DNA of 64,000 nt from NCBI GenBank assembly GCA_017992605.1, contig JAGOOG010000011.1:24919-88918 (forward strand). Reading direction: 5' to 3'. The DNA comes from Deltaproteobacteria bacterium. GTDB lineage: Bacteria; Desulfobacterota; Desulfomonilia; UBA1062. Shown here one piece after another: positions 52,280 to 64,000 of this stretch. The first letter of the stretch is position 1. Every line of letters starts with the position of its first letter. A program made the position numbers and the translations under genes. The notes below the pieces were generated by a model. It saw only the letters and a program-made list of their open reading frames with translations, did not search any database and had not been told where the DNA came from.

Positions 52280-54133
52280 ATGGGAATCCTCCGGACCATC
52301 TCCTGCCCCGCCGACCTCAAGGGCCTGAGCACCGTCGAGCTCGAAACCCTTGCCCGGGAGGTCAGGGATTTCATCATTACCACCGTGAGCCGCACGGGCG
52401 GTCACCTGGCGTCGAGCCTGGGCACCGTGGAGCTCACCATAGCCCTGCACCGTGTCTTCAACGCCCCCAGGGACAAGATCGTCTGGGACGTGGGGCACCA
52501 GGCATACACGCACAAGATCCTCACCGGCAGGAGGGACCTTTTCCCCACCCTGCGCCAGCACGGTGGCCTGTGCCCCTTCATCAGCCCTGCCGAGAGCCCC
52601 TATGACGCGTTCATATCCGGTCACACGGGAAACGCCCTGCCGGCGGCCAGCGGCATCTGCGAGACCATGAGCAAGGCCGAGAGTCCGAGCAGGGTCGTCG
52701 CAGTCATCGGCGACGGGTCGCTGTCCAACGGGCTCACCTTCGAGGGGCTGAACTTCGCGGGCATGAGGAAACAGAACCTCATCGTGGTGCTCAACGACAA
52801 CACCATGTTCATTTCCAAGCGGGTGGGGGCGGTGGCCGACTACCTGAGCCGGACCATGACCTCCAGGCGGGCCAGGGACGTCCGCGAGGGCGTCAAGCAG
52901 GCGCTCAAGCGCATCCCGGTCTTCGGCAACGCGGTCTACAGGGCGGCCAAGCTCATCGAGGGCAACCTGAAGAGTGCGGTGACCGAGGGGCTTCTCTTCG
53001 AGGAAATGGGATTCCGCTACGTGGGCCCGATAGACGGGCACAACATGGCGCATCTGGTGGAGGCGTTCCAGAACGTCGCCGCATGGGACGAGCCCATCCT
53101 CCTCCATGTCATCACCCAGAAGGGCCGCGGCTACCATCCGGCCGTGAGGGACCCCGAACACTACCACGGCGTCGGGAAGTTCGACCTGGAGAACGGGAAC
53201 AGCATCAAGGGTGCTGCCGCGACCGAGACGACCTATTCGGACGTTTTCGGCAGGGCCCTCATCGAGCTCGCCGGCCGGGACCCCCGCATCATCGCCATGA
53301 GCGCGGCCATGACGACCGGTACGGGGCTCAAGGAATTCGCCGCACGCTATCCCGAACGGTTCTACGATGTGGGGATCGCGGAAGGCCATGCCGTCACCAT
53401 GGCGGCGGCCATGTCGCTGTACGGTCTGAGGCCGGTGGTGGCCATCTACTCCACGTTCCTCCAGCGGGGATTCGACTCCATCATTCTCGACGTGGCCCTG
53501 CAGAACGCCCCGGTCGTCTTCGCCGTCGACCGGGCCGGGCTCGTGGGGGCCGACGGTCCGACACACCACGGGACCTTCGACCTGGCCTACCTGAGGAGCA
53601 TCCCCAACCTCACCGTCATGGTCCCCCGGGACCAGGGCATGCTCGAGAGGATGCTCGAGATGGGATTGAACCTTCACCGGCCGGTGGTCATCAGGTACCC
53701 CCGGGACAGGGTCGTCGATCACCCGCTCAAGGGAAGCCGGCTGAGGCACGGAAAGTGCGATGTCCTCAAGAAAGGCACGGGGGCTGTCGTCTTCTGCGCC
53801 GGCCCCCTATGCTATACCGCGCTGGAGGCCGTTTCAGACCTCGAGGACGTCGCGGTGGTCGACCTCGTCTTCGCCAGGCCCCTGGATGCGAAGGCGGTCA
53901 GGGACCACGTGGCCGCCTGCAACGGCAGGTTCGTGGTCGTGGAGGACGGCTGCGTCCACGGCGGCATCGGATCCGCGGTCCTCGAGGTGCTGCAGGACAT
54001 GGACGTCCCGCTGAGGTTCAGGCTGCTCGGCATACCCGACCGGTTCGTCGAGCACGGCCCGGTTGCAGACCTGCGCAGGATCATCGGGCTGGATGCACAG
54101 GGCATTCGCACGGCCGTCGGGGAGGTCCTGTGA
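52280..54133 (+). CDS. dxs: 1-deoxy-D-xylulose-5-phosphate synthase
   Basis: First enzyme of the MEP isoprenoid pathway. 617 residues: SRTGGHLASSLGTVELTIALH, WDVGHQAYTHKILTGR, the thiamine-diphosphate motif IGDGSLSNGLTFEGLN, PIDGHNMAHLV, VGIAEGHAVTMAAAM, DRAGLVGADGPTHHGTFDL and a C-terminal transketolase-C domain. The catalytic Glu segment is AEGHAV where AEQHAV is more usual; the Glu itself is kept. It is coupled downstream to tlyA (GTGA overlap) and then ispH, so isoprenoid genes are interrupted by one rRNA methylase gene, a common arrangement. Confidence 0.95.
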   Translation: MGILRTISCPADLKGLSTVELETLAREVRDFIITTVSRTGGHLASSLGTVELTIALHRVFNAPRDKIVWDVGHQAYTHKILTGRRDLFPTLRQHGGLCPFISPAESPYDAFISGHTGNALPAASGICETMSKAESPSRVVAVIGDGSLSNGLTFEGLNFAGMRKQNLIVVLNDNTMFISKRVGAVADYLSRTMTSRRARDVREGVKQALKRIPVFGNAVYRAAKLIEGNLKSAVTEGLLFEEMGFRYVGPIDGHNMAHLVEAFQNVAAWDEPILLHVITQKGRGYHPAVRDPEHYHGVGKFDLENGNSIKGAAATETTYSDVFGRALIELAGRDPRIIAMSAAMTTGTGLKEFAARYPERFYDVGIAEGHAVTMAAAMSLYGLRPVVAIYSTFLQRGFDSIILDVALQNAPVVFAVDRAGLVGADGPTHHGTFDLAYLRSIPNLTVMVPRDQGMLERMLEMGLNLHRPVVIRYPRDRVVDHPLKGSRLRHGKCDVLKKGTGAVVFCAGPLCYTALEAVSDLEDVAVVDLVFARPLDAKAVRDHVAACNGRFVVVEDGCVHGGIGSAVLEVLQDMDVPLRFRLLGIPDRFVEHGPVADLRRIIGLDAQGIRTAVGEVL

Positions 54134-54873
54134 GATCGCGCCTGGACAAGGTGCTCGTCGACCGCGGCCTGGCACAGACACGGGCCAAGGCGCTGGGTCT
54201 CATCATGGCGGGCCAGGTCGTGGTGGACGGCAGGGCCGTCACCAAGGCCGGCACACCGGTGGGTGAAGGGGCGACCATCACGCTGGCACCGCACCGGGAG
54301 TTTGTCGGACGGGGGGCTCTCAAGCTGGAGGCGGCCCTCGACGCATTCCTCGTCGACGTGAAGGGTATGACGGTCGTCGATGTGGGTTCCTCCACGGGCG
54401 GTTTCACCGAGGTCCTCCTGAAACGTGGTGCCAGAAGGGTCTATGCGGTGGATGTCGGTCATGGCCAGCTCCACTGGCGCCTCAGGAACGACCCGCGGGT
54501 CGTCTGCCGCGAGGGGGTCAACGCCCGGTTCATATCCCGCGAGCATGTCCCGGAAGACTGCGACATGGCTGTCTTCGACGTCTCGTTCATCTCGCTGAAG
54601 CTCGTCATCCCCCCGGTCCTCGAGCTCCTGAGGGATCTCTCGTCCCTCGTAGCGCTCATCAAGCCGCAGTTCGAGGCGGGCAGGGGCCAGGTAGGCAGGG
54701 GCGGAATCGTGAGAGACCCCGCCGTGCAGGACCTCGTCGTCGCCGACATGACGACCTTCTTCCAGGGGCTCCGTCTGGACGTCTCGGGGGTGATCCCCTC
54801 TCCCGTCAAGGGCGCCCGGGGAAACCAGGAATACCTCATCCATGCGACCAGAAAGGTGGTGCCTGGGCAATGA
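54130..54873 (+). CDS. tlyA: TlyA-family rRNA 2'-O-methyltransferase
   Basis: 247 residues with a GTG start that overlaps the dxs stop and has GGAGGT upstream. An N-terminal S4 domain (SRLDKVLVDRGLAQTRAKALGLIMAGQVVVDG) is followed by an FtsJ-like methyltransferase: SRGALKL-type GRGALKLEAAL, VDVGSSTGGFTEVLL, DVGHGQLHW, FDVSFISLKL and ALIKPQFEAG. In other bacteria TlyA methylates 16S/23S rRNA cytidines. It lies in the dxs-tlyA-ispH group. Confidence 0.92.
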   Translation: MRSRLDKVLVDRGLAQTRAKALGLIMAGQVVVDGRAVTKAGTPVGEGATITLAPHREFVGRGALKLEAALDAFLVDVKGMTVVDVGSSTGGFTEVLLKRGARRVYAVDVGHGQLHWRLRNDPRVVCREGVNARFISREHVPEDCDMAVFDVSFISLKLVIPPVLELLRDLSSLVALIKPQFEAGRGQVGRGGIVRDPAVQDLVVADMTTFFQGLRLDVSGVIPSPVKGARGNQEYLIHATRKVVPGQ

Positions 54874-56498
54874 AGATAACCATCGCCCGTCACGCAGGGT
54901 TCTGCTTCGGGGTCCGCAGGGCCATCGACATCACTTTCAAGGTGAGGCAGAGCAATCCGGACAAGAGGATCTACACCCTCGGGCAGATCATCCACAATCC
55001 CCAGGTCATCGATGCCCTGACCAGGCGGGGGATCGGGATCGTCCACGACATCAGCGACCCCACGCTCAGACCAGGCGACATCGCCATCGTCCGCGCCCAC
55101 GGGATCTCCCCGGACAAGAAGACGGCGCTGAACGAACGCGGCGTGGAGGTGATCGACGCGGCGTGTCCCATGGTGCTCAAGCTGCACAGCGTGATCAAGA
55201 AGGCCAGCAGGAACGCGGACCTCATCGCCATCGTGGGGGACAAGGACCATCCCGAGATGGATGCCCACATGGGCGTCGCGGGGAGCAAGGGGGTCATCAT
55301 CCAGAGCCTGGAGGACGCCCGCGCGGTCCCCGCGGTCAAGAGGCTTGCCGTGGTCGCCCAGACCACCTTCGACGTGGCCCTGTACAGGGACATCATAGAC
55401 ATCCTGAGGGAAAAGTGCGAGGTGCTCGACGTGTCGGACACCATCTGCCGCTCCACCGTGGACCGGCAGAGCGAGGTGAGGGAACTGGCGAAGGACCACG
55501 ACACCTTCATCGTCATCGGCGGCAGGAACTCCGCCAACACGAAACGCCTCGCCGAGATCGCGGCCAAGGACAGCCCGAACGTCATCAGGATCGAGTCGCC
55601 GGAGCAGCTCAAGGGAATCAACCGCTCCCAGATGAAGCGGGTGGCGGTCATCGCAGGCGCGTCGACCCCCCATTGGGTCATCGAGGAGTGCATCGAGGCG
55701 CTCCGGAGCATCCACGCCTCCTCCTCCATCGAGAGCGCCGTGCTCGACACCCTGGCCGAATCCCCGCTGCTGCCGTCCCTGGGCGCCCTGGGCGTGGCCA
55801 TGGCGAGCCTGGTCTTCAGCTCCCTGACCTACCGGTGGGATGTGCTGCTGGCCGTGTTCTTCCTCGCCTTCTCCTCCACGGCCCACACGAAACGTCAGCG
55901 GCAGTGGCCCACGTGGGCCATATCCACGGGCATCGCCATCTCCCTGAGCCTCGTGGCGAGCGGGCTGGTGGGCGGGCTCATGGTCATCGGCGTCTCGCTG
56001 CTGCGGCCGCTTCTGGACGTGGCGGACGTGAGTGACTACCTGAAGAGCATCTTCGGGGCGACCATCTTCATCCTCATCTCCATCGTGATCCCGCTGAGCC
56101 TCACGCAGTCCGCCGTGCACCCGAGCATCGGGCTCCTCTCGGGGTACGTGGCTACCCACTACCTCGGAGCCGAGATCCTGCTCGGGCTCAAGAACATGGA
56201 GAAGGACGCCATCATGGGCCACATGAGCCTGGCCCGGTACATCAGCGAGGACAAGGCCATCATGCTGCTCGAGTACACCATCATGGGCCTCGCCCTCATG
56301 CTCTTCCTGAGCTTCCCCCTGAAGGTCGCGCCGGCCCTGGCGTACGGGCTGTTGCCGCCGCTGTTCTTCCTGGCCAAGGGCATCGACTTCTACAACGAGC
56401 AGACCATCTTCGACAACCGCATGTACACGATCTACGTCATGGGTCTCTGGGCCATCGTGCCGGTCATGGGCCTGCTGTGGCTGGCGACCATGATGTGA
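54870..56498 (+). CDS. ispH: IspH (HMBPP reductase) fused to C-terminal membrane domain
   Basis: 542 residues, almost twice a normal IspH (~290). Residues 1-~290 are complete IspH: 4Fe-4S cysteines Cys12 (GFCFGVRRA), Cys99 (DAACPM) and Cys193 (DTICRST), substrate His42, His77 and the HPEMD motif with Glu129, SANTKRL, and a TPHWVIEE ending. Residues ~305-542 form six to seven membrane helices. A late segment NMEKDAIMGHMSLARYISEDKA weakly recalls the second Asp motif of UbiA prenyltransferases, but the first is not clear. It makes IPP and DMAPP; the membrane part might tether it or act on prenyl products. Confidence 0.9.
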   Translation: MKITIARHAGFCFGVRRAIDITFKVRQSNPDKRIYTLGQIIHNPQVIDALTRRGIGIVHDISDPTLRPGDIAIVRAHGISPDKKTALNERGVEVIDAACPMVLKLHSVIKKASRNADLIAIVGDKDHPEMDAHMGVAGSKGVIIQSLEDARAVPAVKRLAVVAQTTFDVALYRDIIDILREKCEVLDVSDTICRSTVDRQSEVRELAKDHDTFIVIGGRNSANTKRLAEIAAKDSPNVIRIESPEQLKGINRSQMKRVAVIAGASTPHWVIEECIEALRSIHASSSIESAVLDTLAESPLLPSLGALGVAMASLVFSSLTYRWDVLLAVFFLAFSSTAHTKRQRQWPTWAISTGIAISLSLVASGLVGGLMVIGVSLLRPLLDVADVSDYLKSIFGATIFILISIVIPLSLTQSAVHPSIGLLSGYVATHYLGAEILLGLKNMEKDAIMGHMSLARYISEDKAIMLLEYTIMGLALMLFLSFPLKVAPALAYGLLPPLFFLAKGIDFYNEQTIFDNRMYTIYVMGLWAIVPVMGLLWLATMM

Positions 56499-56567
56499 CC
56501 GATCGAATCATGCACCAACGGGCGGGCCGGTCTTTTGCCCATCGTGGATACCGGGACAGAGTTCGTA

Positions 56568-56595
56568 TTGATTTTCCCCCGTCATCCACTATATT
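56568..56595 (+). promoter_or_regulatory. Sigma-70-like promoter of ferritin-like gene
   Basis: TTGATT (56568-56573), 16-bp spacer, TATATT (56590-56595), 28 bp before an ATG that has AAGGAGA at proper spacing. Confidence 0.5.
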
Positions 56596-56623
56596 TATTC
56601 TATCTTGCTGAAGGAGAATCCGC

Positions 56624-57091
56624 ATGGAACAGAAAAGGCTGGGTGACTACATCAACATTGCCATTCAACGTGAAGAGGAGGCCTATGCATTCTACATGGA
56701 CCTCACGTCCAAGGTGCTGGACAGCAGCGCAAAGGACGCCCTGAAGCTTCTCGCCGGAGAGGAAAAGAAGCACAAGGCCTTCCTTGAGAGCTACCGCGAC
56801 GGCGGATACGGTTCCGAGGCACTGCGTCTGAGCCGCCCCATCGACTACAAGATCGCTGAACACATGGACAAGCCGGACATCAAGAAGGACCTGGCATCCA
56901 AGGACGTCTTCCTCATCGCCGCCCACCGGGAACTCAACTCGTACAATTTCTACCAGGGGCTTGCGGACCTCCACCCCGAGGGCGAGCTCAAGCAGATCTT
57001 CCTCAAGATGGCGAGCGAAGAACTCAACCACAAGGAGAAGGTCGAGTACCTCTACTCGAACGCGGCCTTTGCCCAGACCGACGGCGGGTAG
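56624..57091 (+). CDS. Ferritin-like diiron protein (rubrerythrin erythrin domain only)
   Basis: 155 residues, a four-helix bundle with diiron ligands: Glu in QREEEAYAFYMDL, LLAGEEKKHKAFL (ExxH), AHRELNSYNFYQGL and ASEELNHKEKVEYLY (second ExxH). The C-terminal rubredoxin domain of full rubrerythrin is absent. Such short forms are common in anaerobes, and are thought to act in peroxide reduction or iron handling. Own promoter and strong AAGGAGA ribosome site; it is separated from ispH by 125 bp. Confidence 0.88.
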   Translation: MEQKRLGDYINIAIQREEEAYAFYMDLTSKVLDSSAKDALKLLAGEEKKHKAFLESYRDGGYGSEALRLSRPIDYKIAEHMDKPDIKKDLASKDVFLIAAHRELNSYNFYQGLADLHPEGELKQIFLKMASEELNHKEKVEYLYSNAAFAQTDGG

Positions 57092-57155
57092 TATCGTACG
57101 GGCAGACGCCGGTCCCTGATCGAACCTATCTTCTCCCAGGGGGAACACCACGTCC

Positions 57156-58430
57156 ATGTTGCGCTGGAATGCTCTGCTCGCAGCCTTCGTTGCGATCTTC
57201 GCCCTGAGCCTGGCCTTCCGGCTGGGCCTGAGATGGCTCAACGTCCGCCATCTCAAGGCCCGGGGACACCTGGTGCCCGAGGTCTTCCGGGACCAGATCG
57301 AGCCCGAGACCCTGTCCCGCATGCGGGACTACACCGTTGCCACCAGTTCCCTGGGTTCCCTGGAGATGCTGGTGGATGAGCTGGCGGTCCTCGTGCTCAT
57401 CCTGAGCGGGTTTCTCCCCTTCCTCGCCGGGACGGGCCTGCTGTCCGGCCTCCACCCGGTAGCGGCGGGACTCCTGTTCATCCTGGCATGTTCGCTCCTG
57501 CTCGGCCTCCTCGAGATCCCCTTCGACCTCTACGGAACCTTCGTCATCGAGCGGAGGTTCGGCTTCTCAACCATCACGCCGGCCCTGTGGCTCAAGGACC
57601 TCGCCAAGACCTTCGCGCTCTCCTGCATCATCATGGGGAGTGTCCTGGCCGTGTTCCTGGCGCTTCTCTACTCCCTGCCCCGCATGTGGTGGCTGCCCGC
57701 CTGGGTGTGTTTCGTGGCCTTCCAGCTGACCCTCACCTGGCTGTACCCGAGCGTCATCGCCCCGCTCTTCAACAGGTTCGAGCCCGTCCAGGACGAATCC
57801 CTCAGGGGGCGTATCGATACCCTGCTCGAGCGGGCAGGATTCCACCTGAAGGGATTGTTCAAGATGGACGCGAGCACGAGGAGCAGGCACTCCAACGCCT
57901 ACTTCACCGGCATCGGCAGGTCCAAGCGCATCGTCCTCTTCGACACCCTCCTCAACACCCACAGCGCCGAGGAGATCTCCGCGGTCCTTGCACACGAACT
58001 CGGCCACCTCACGAAGGGTCACATCAGAAAGCAGCTCGCTGCATCGATCATCGTCTCGCTGCTCGTGCTCTATGCCGCTTCGAAGCTCCTCGCCTGGCCG
58101 CACCTGTACGAAACCTTCGGGTTCGAGGGGCCCGTCCCCTATGCGGGGCTGTTCCTCCTCAGCCTCGTCGCGCGGCCGTTCACCTTCTTCTTCGTGCCTG
58201 CTGGCTCGATGATATCCCGCTGGTTCGAGCGCCAGGCCGATGTCTACGCGTGGCAGCTCACCGGGACGACGACACCCCTGGTCCAGGCCCTCAAGCGGCT
58301 CGCCAGGGAGAACCTCGCCAACCTCCACCCTCACCCGTTCTATGCCTGGTTCTATTACTCCCACCCGCCGCTCGTCGACCGCATCGAGACGCTCCAGCGC
58401 CTCGGCGGGCAGCGGCAGGGGGCTCGATGA
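57156..58430 (+). CDS. M48 family (Ste24-type) membrane zinc protease
   Basis: 424 residues with about seven membrane helices. The zinc motif is AHELGHLTKGH with third ligand in RQADVYAWQLTG (Glu in the preceding SRWFERQAD). DASTRSRHSNAYFTGIG and HPPLVDRIETL are typical of Ste24/CAAX prenyl protease 1 homologues. In bacteria these act in membrane protein turnover; CAAX processing is not implied. The start at 57156 is 65 bp after the ferritin-like gene. 58431-58634 shows no gene. Confidence 0.92.
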   Translation: MLRWNALLAAFVAIFALSLAFRLGLRWLNVRHLKARGHLVPEVFRDQIEPETLSRMRDYTVATSSLGSLEMLVDELAVLVLILSGFLPFLAGTGLLSGLHPVAAGLLFILACSLLLGLLEIPFDLYGTFVIERRFGFSTITPALWLKDLAKTFALSCIIMGSVLAVFLALLYSLPRMWWLPAWVCFVAFQLTLTWLYPSVIAPLFNRFEPVQDESLRGRIDTLLERAGFHLKGLFKMDASTRSRHSNAYFTGIGRSKRIVLFDTLLNTHSAEEISAVLAHELGHLTKGHIRKQLAASIIVSLLVLYAASKLLAWPHLYETFGFEGPVPYAGLFLLSLVARPFTFFFVPAGSMISRWFERQADVYAWQLTGTTTPLVQALKRLARENLANLHPHPFYAWFYYSHPPLVDRIETLQRLGGQRQGAR

Positions 58431-58634
58431 AAAAGACCGTCCCTCTCTCCGGTGAGCCGTACTCGATGCCGTTGTATTTCAAGAATAACAGAATGAATTC
58501 CGAAGAGGAGCCTTGACTGCTCCGAAGGCCGCATTAATTAATGGCATCAAGGGCACCAGTGGACACACTTCCCGTTTCATTGATCCTGTTTTTCAGGGCA
58601 GGCGCCAGAACAGGGAATCCTTCAAAAGGGGGTA

Positions 58635-59204
58635 ATGGATGTGAAAGACAAGGAAAAGAACTACTTCTCTGCACTGTATGATGTCGTACGGATGGTTCAC
58701 GCCTCCCTCGACGTAAGCACGGTTCTCCAGGAGATCGTCAGGGCCGTGGTGGAGACCATGGGTGTGAAGGCCTCGGCCATCAGGCTCCTCGACGCCCGGA
58801 AGCGCTCGCTGGTCATGGGGGCGTCCTTCGGGCTCTCCAAGGGATACCTGAAGAAGGGCCCCGTCCTCGTGAAGGAGAGCGGGATCGATCAGAAGGCCCT
58901 CAAGGGCGAGCTCATCTATATCAAGAACGCCCAGACCGACCCCGATTTCCAGTACAGCGCCGGGGCCAAGGCCGAAGGCATCAAGTCGGTCACCGTGGCA
59001 CCCCTTGTCACCGGGAAGAAGGTCATCGGCGTTCTGCGCATCTACTCGGACAGGGTGCGGGAATTCAGTGCCCAGGAGCTCCAGTTCCTCGAAGCGGTCG
59101 CGAGCCTCAGCGCGATGGCCCTCGAGAACGCCCGGTACCACCAGGCCCTGCAGACCAATTTCGACCTGCTCGTGGCGCACAAGTACCGCCTCGACGACAA
59201 TTGA
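58635..59204 (+). CDS. GAF domain protein
   Basis: 189 residues consisting of one GAF domain: an N-terminal linking helix ([21 protein letters not shown]), ASAIRLLD, the mid-domain [39 protein letters not shown], and a C-terminal helix [20 protein letters not shown]. No catalytic domain follows, so it is a stand-alone ligand-binding or partner module. GGGGGT lies just before the ATG. It precedes gapA by 19 bp, and the pair is probably co-transcribed, so a metabolic sensing role is possible but unproven. Confidence 0.85.
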   Translation: MDVKDKEKNYFSALYDVVRMVHASLDVSTVLQEIVRAVVETMGVKASAIRLLDARKRSLVMGASFGLSKGYLKKGPVLVKESGIDQKALKGELIYIKNAQTDPDFQYSAGAKAEGIKSVTVAPLVTGKKVIGVLRIYSDRVREFSAQELQFLEAVASLSAMALENARYHQALQTNFDLLVAHKYRLDDN

Positions 59205-59223
59205 CGACAAGGGGAGGCACATT

Positions 59224-60240
59224 ATGATCCGCGTTGGAATCAACGGTTTCGGCCGCATCGGCAGACAGGTACTCAAGGCTATCCTGGAACGCGCCGGCGA
59301 CACGCTGCAGGTGGTCGGCGTCAACGACCTCTTCGACGTGAACACCAATGCCCACCTCTTCCAGTACGACACGAACTACGGCCACTTCCCCGGAGAGGTC
59401 AAGGTGAAGGGTGACGCGTTCATCATCAACGGTCACACCATCAAGAGCTTCTCCGAGCGTGACCCGGCCAACATCCCCTGGGAGGAGGAGGGCGTAGAGA
59501 TCGTGATCGAGTCGACCGGCCTGTTCACCGCCAAGGCCGAGGCCGAGGCCCACATCTACGGCGGGGCCAAGAAGGTCATCATCACTGCCCCGGCCAAGCA
59601 GGAGGACCTCACCGTGGTCATGGGCGTGAACCAGGGCAGGTACAGCCCGTCCAGGCACCACATCATCTCGAACGCATCCTGTACCACCAACTGCCTTGCC
59701 CCGCCGGCACTCGTCGTCCACAAGGCCTTCGGCATCGAGAAGGGCTGGATGACCACGGTGCACTCCTACACCAACGACCAGCGCATCCTGGACATGCCCC
59801 ACAAGGACCTTAGGCGCGCGCGCGCCGCAGCCATGAGCATCATCCCCACCTCCACCGGGGCGGCCAGGGCGCTCTCGCTCGTCATCCCCGACCTCAAGGG
59901 CAAGGTGGACGGCTTCGCCCTTCGCGTCCCGACCTCCACGGTGTCGGTGGTGGACCTCACGGTGCAGCTCAGGAAGAACACCACCACCGACGAACTCAGG
60001 GCGGTGCTCAAACGGGCGTCGAGAACCTCGCTCAGGGGTATCATGGGCTGCGAGGAGCGGCCGCTCGTGTCCGTAGACTTCAAGGGGAACGAGCTGTCGT
60101 CCATCGTGGACATCGAGTACGTCAAGGTCATGCAGGACAACCTGGCCAAGATAGTCACCTGGTACGACAACGAGTGGGGCTACTCCTGCAGGGTGGCCGA
60201 CCTGGCACGGTTCATCGCCAGAAAGGGCCTGCCGGACTAG
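59224..60240 (+). CDS. gap: Glyceraldehyde-3-phosphate dehydrogenase (type I)
   Basis: 338 residues. [20 protein letters not shown] is the NAD-binding fold; VNDLFD carries an Asp favouring NAD. The catalytic Cys153 is in [12 protein letters not shown], with His in the later THSYT-type VHSYTNDQ and [15 protein letters not shown], then YDNEWGYS near the end. The start at 59224 has GGGAGG 8 bases upstream; an in-frame extension lies over the GAF gene. Reversible glycolytic step. An intrinsic terminator follows. Confidence 0.96.
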   Translation: MIRVGINGFGRIGRQVLKAILERAGDTLQVVGVNDLFDVNTNAHLFQYDTNYGHFPGEVKVKGDAFIINGHTIKSFSERDPANIPWEEEGVEIVIESTGLFTAKAEAEAHIYGGAKKVIITAPAKQEDLTVVMGVNQGRYSPSRHHIISNASCTTNCLAPPALVVHKAFGIEKGWMTTVHSYTNDQRILDMPHKDLRRARAAAMSIIPTSTGAARALSLVIPDLKGKVDGFALRVPTSTVSVVDLTVQLRKNTTTDELRAVLKRASRTSLRGIMGCEERPLVSVDFKGNELSSIVDIEYVKVMQDNLAKIVTWYDNEWGYSCRVADLARFIARKGLPD

Positions 60241-60269
60241 GCGCCAGCATCTCCTGAAAGGAACACGCC

Positions 60270-60316
60270 ATCCGGGCCGGGGGCACCGTGCCGGTCCCCG
60301 GCCCGGATGTCTTTTC
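60270..60316 (+). terminator. Intrinsic terminator after gap
   Basis: 13-bp stem ATCCGGGCCGGGG / CCCCGGCCCGGAT (60270-60282 with 60296-60308), 13-nt loop, followed by GTCTTTTC, 29 bp after the gap stop. Confidence 0.85.
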
Positions 60317-60353
60317 GTCGCGTTGACTCCCTCTGGGGGCCCTCCATTTTGTC

Positions 60354-60383
60354 TTGACTGACCTCCGGGGCTTTCCCTATAGT
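60354..60383 (+). promoter_or_regulatory. Sigma-70 promoter of carB
   Basis: TTGACT (60354-60359), 18-bp spacer, TATAGT (60378-60383), 30 bp before the carB ATG. The short leader CTCAATTTTTCGCTGGGGG contains the ribosome site. Confidence 0.65.
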
Positions 60384-60413
60384 GCTGTAGCTCAATTTTT
60401 CGCTGGGGGTTGT

Positions 60414-63614
<3,201 letters not shown>

Positions 63615-63749
63615 GGGGCGATCGCGCCGGCCAGGGGCAGACCCGCTGTTTTATCGTAAGACATTCATGCAGGACAGTGGATCCACGACCCCGGTGGCCG
63701 CAGGCGATTTTGTTCCCTATCTTAATGATTATACGAGATTAATTCCGGG

Positions 63750-63778
63750 TTGATTTTTCATATTCCCAAGGGTATAAA
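63750..63778 (+). promoter_or_regulatory. Sigma-70 promoter leading into structured leader
   Basis: TTGATT (63750-63755), 17-bp spacer, TATAAA (63773-63778). The predicted start of transcription (~63785) is the first base of the following hairpin arm. 63615-63749 shows no gene. Confidence 0.6.
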
Positions 63779-63784
63779 TGCCTT

Positions 63785-63914
63785 GTCTCCTGTGCAGGTC
63801 TCGGATAGAAGGGGGCTAAGAGCTTAAAGAAATCCGGTGCAATACCTGCATGATTGATCGCTTTGACATAGGGCATGAGCATTTATTGATGATTGGAATC
63901 ATGCACAGGAGACC
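63785..63914 (+). promoter_or_regulatory. Structured leader with B12-box-like end (possible cobalamin riboswitch)
   Basis: Seen: GTCTCCTGTGCA (63785-63796) and its exact complement TGCACAGGAGAC (63902-63913) enclose ~105 nt. TGCATGATT (63847-63855) pairs with AATCATGCA (63897-63905). Cobalamin riboswitches carry, in order, GGU, a UUAA...GGGAA...CCGGUGcAA..UCC core and a closing CAGGAGACC B12 box. Here the order is GGTCTC (63797), CTTAAAGAAATCCGGTGCAA, then CAGGAGACC (63906-63914). The GGGAA and GCAACUG parts are poorly matched and the element is short, so it would be divergent. No downstream gene is visible before the window ends. Confidence 0.4.
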
Positions 63915-64000
63915 ATCCTTTATTATTCATGTTCCTTGTTGTCCTGGGAAAACTCGCTGACATCTCCTCCTCACTTTTTTTGCGCGAACGGAACCCTGCC

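Noticed and set aside
53083..54132. Upstream in-frame extension before tlyA
   Set aside because: Arg/Gly/His-rich out-of-frame reading of dxs; the GTG at 54130 with GGAGGT and an S4 domain start marks the real gene.
63739..63882. 47-codon minus-strand frame (MLMPYVKAINHAG...)
   Set aside because: No ribosome site, codon use unlike the window, and the plus strand of the same stretch carries a promoter and paired structure.

Overview
The window reads as chromosomal core sequence from a GC-rich, anaerobic deltaproteobacterium-like organism (Desulfobacterota in the broad sense). This is inferred from gene content: a siroheme-dependent heme cluster with an AhbC-type radical SAM enzyme, a CobA-HemD fusion, many HDOD/HD-GYP/GAF/NtrC-type signalling proteins, FolE2, a rubrerythrin-like protein, and a probable selenoprotein. 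No insertion sequence, prophage, integrase or CRISPR array is visible. Genes are densely packed, with many 1-4 bp ATGA/TGATG overlaps.

Layout. 1-8.7 kb: the end of a DUF4388-like gene, then leftward recJ, a TIM-barrel isomerase-like gene, and a coupled coaBC-udg-nfeD-mnmA run with a small lipoprotein and an MBL hydrolase upstream. 8.8-14.9 kb: an NtrC-type regulator behind a strong palindrome; a GAF/GGDEF-like/HD-GYP-like protein whose catalytic motifs are degenerate; a 41-residue small ORF; murJ; and a DUF1573-family gene interrupted by one in-frame TGA at the redox-cysteine position, with a downstream hairpin that fits a bacterial SECIS. 15-23 kb: a rightward run of TPR protein, hydrolase, precorrin-2 dehydrogenase, HemX-like, hemA, hemC, cobA-hemD and ahbC, taking glutamyl-tRNA to siroheme and on to heme. 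23-27.7 kb: TetR, two tandem class III aminotransferase homologues (one lacking the PLP lysine), a palindromic operator candidate, and alanine dehydrogenase. 27.9-35.5 kb: a chemoreceptor with a FliA-like promoter, two metallopeptidase-like genes, RNase Z, and a MaoC/GIY-YIG/RCK-channel operon. 35-44.3 kb: a long leftward series of accessory metabolism and transport genes (ArfB, crotonase, MATE, ADP-ribosylglycohydrolase, LysE plus a one-domain asparaginase, esterase, HDOD, CheD-like, PGPGW protein).

44.5-45.1 kb holds a five-gene tRNA operon (Pro, Arg, His, Arg, Lys) with its own promoter and terminator. Then come ybeY-phoH (leftward); queD-folE2 and a HypE-like gene (rightward, queuosine/folate precursor); accC (leftward); and a rightward block of mltB-like, ispA, dxs, tlyA and an ispH fused to a membrane domain (isoprenoid synthesis). 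The window closes with a ferritin-like protein, Ste24 protease, a GAF protein, gapA and carB. At the extreme right a good sigma-70 promoter leads directly into a structured leader with a B12-box-like segment, probably a short or divergent cobalamin riboswitch for a gene beyond the window.

Start codons were adjusted by Shine-Dalgarno placement, overlap with the upstream gene and family N-termini. Where a start is uncertain, the entry says so. All functional assignments are from motif recognition by eye; no database search was run.
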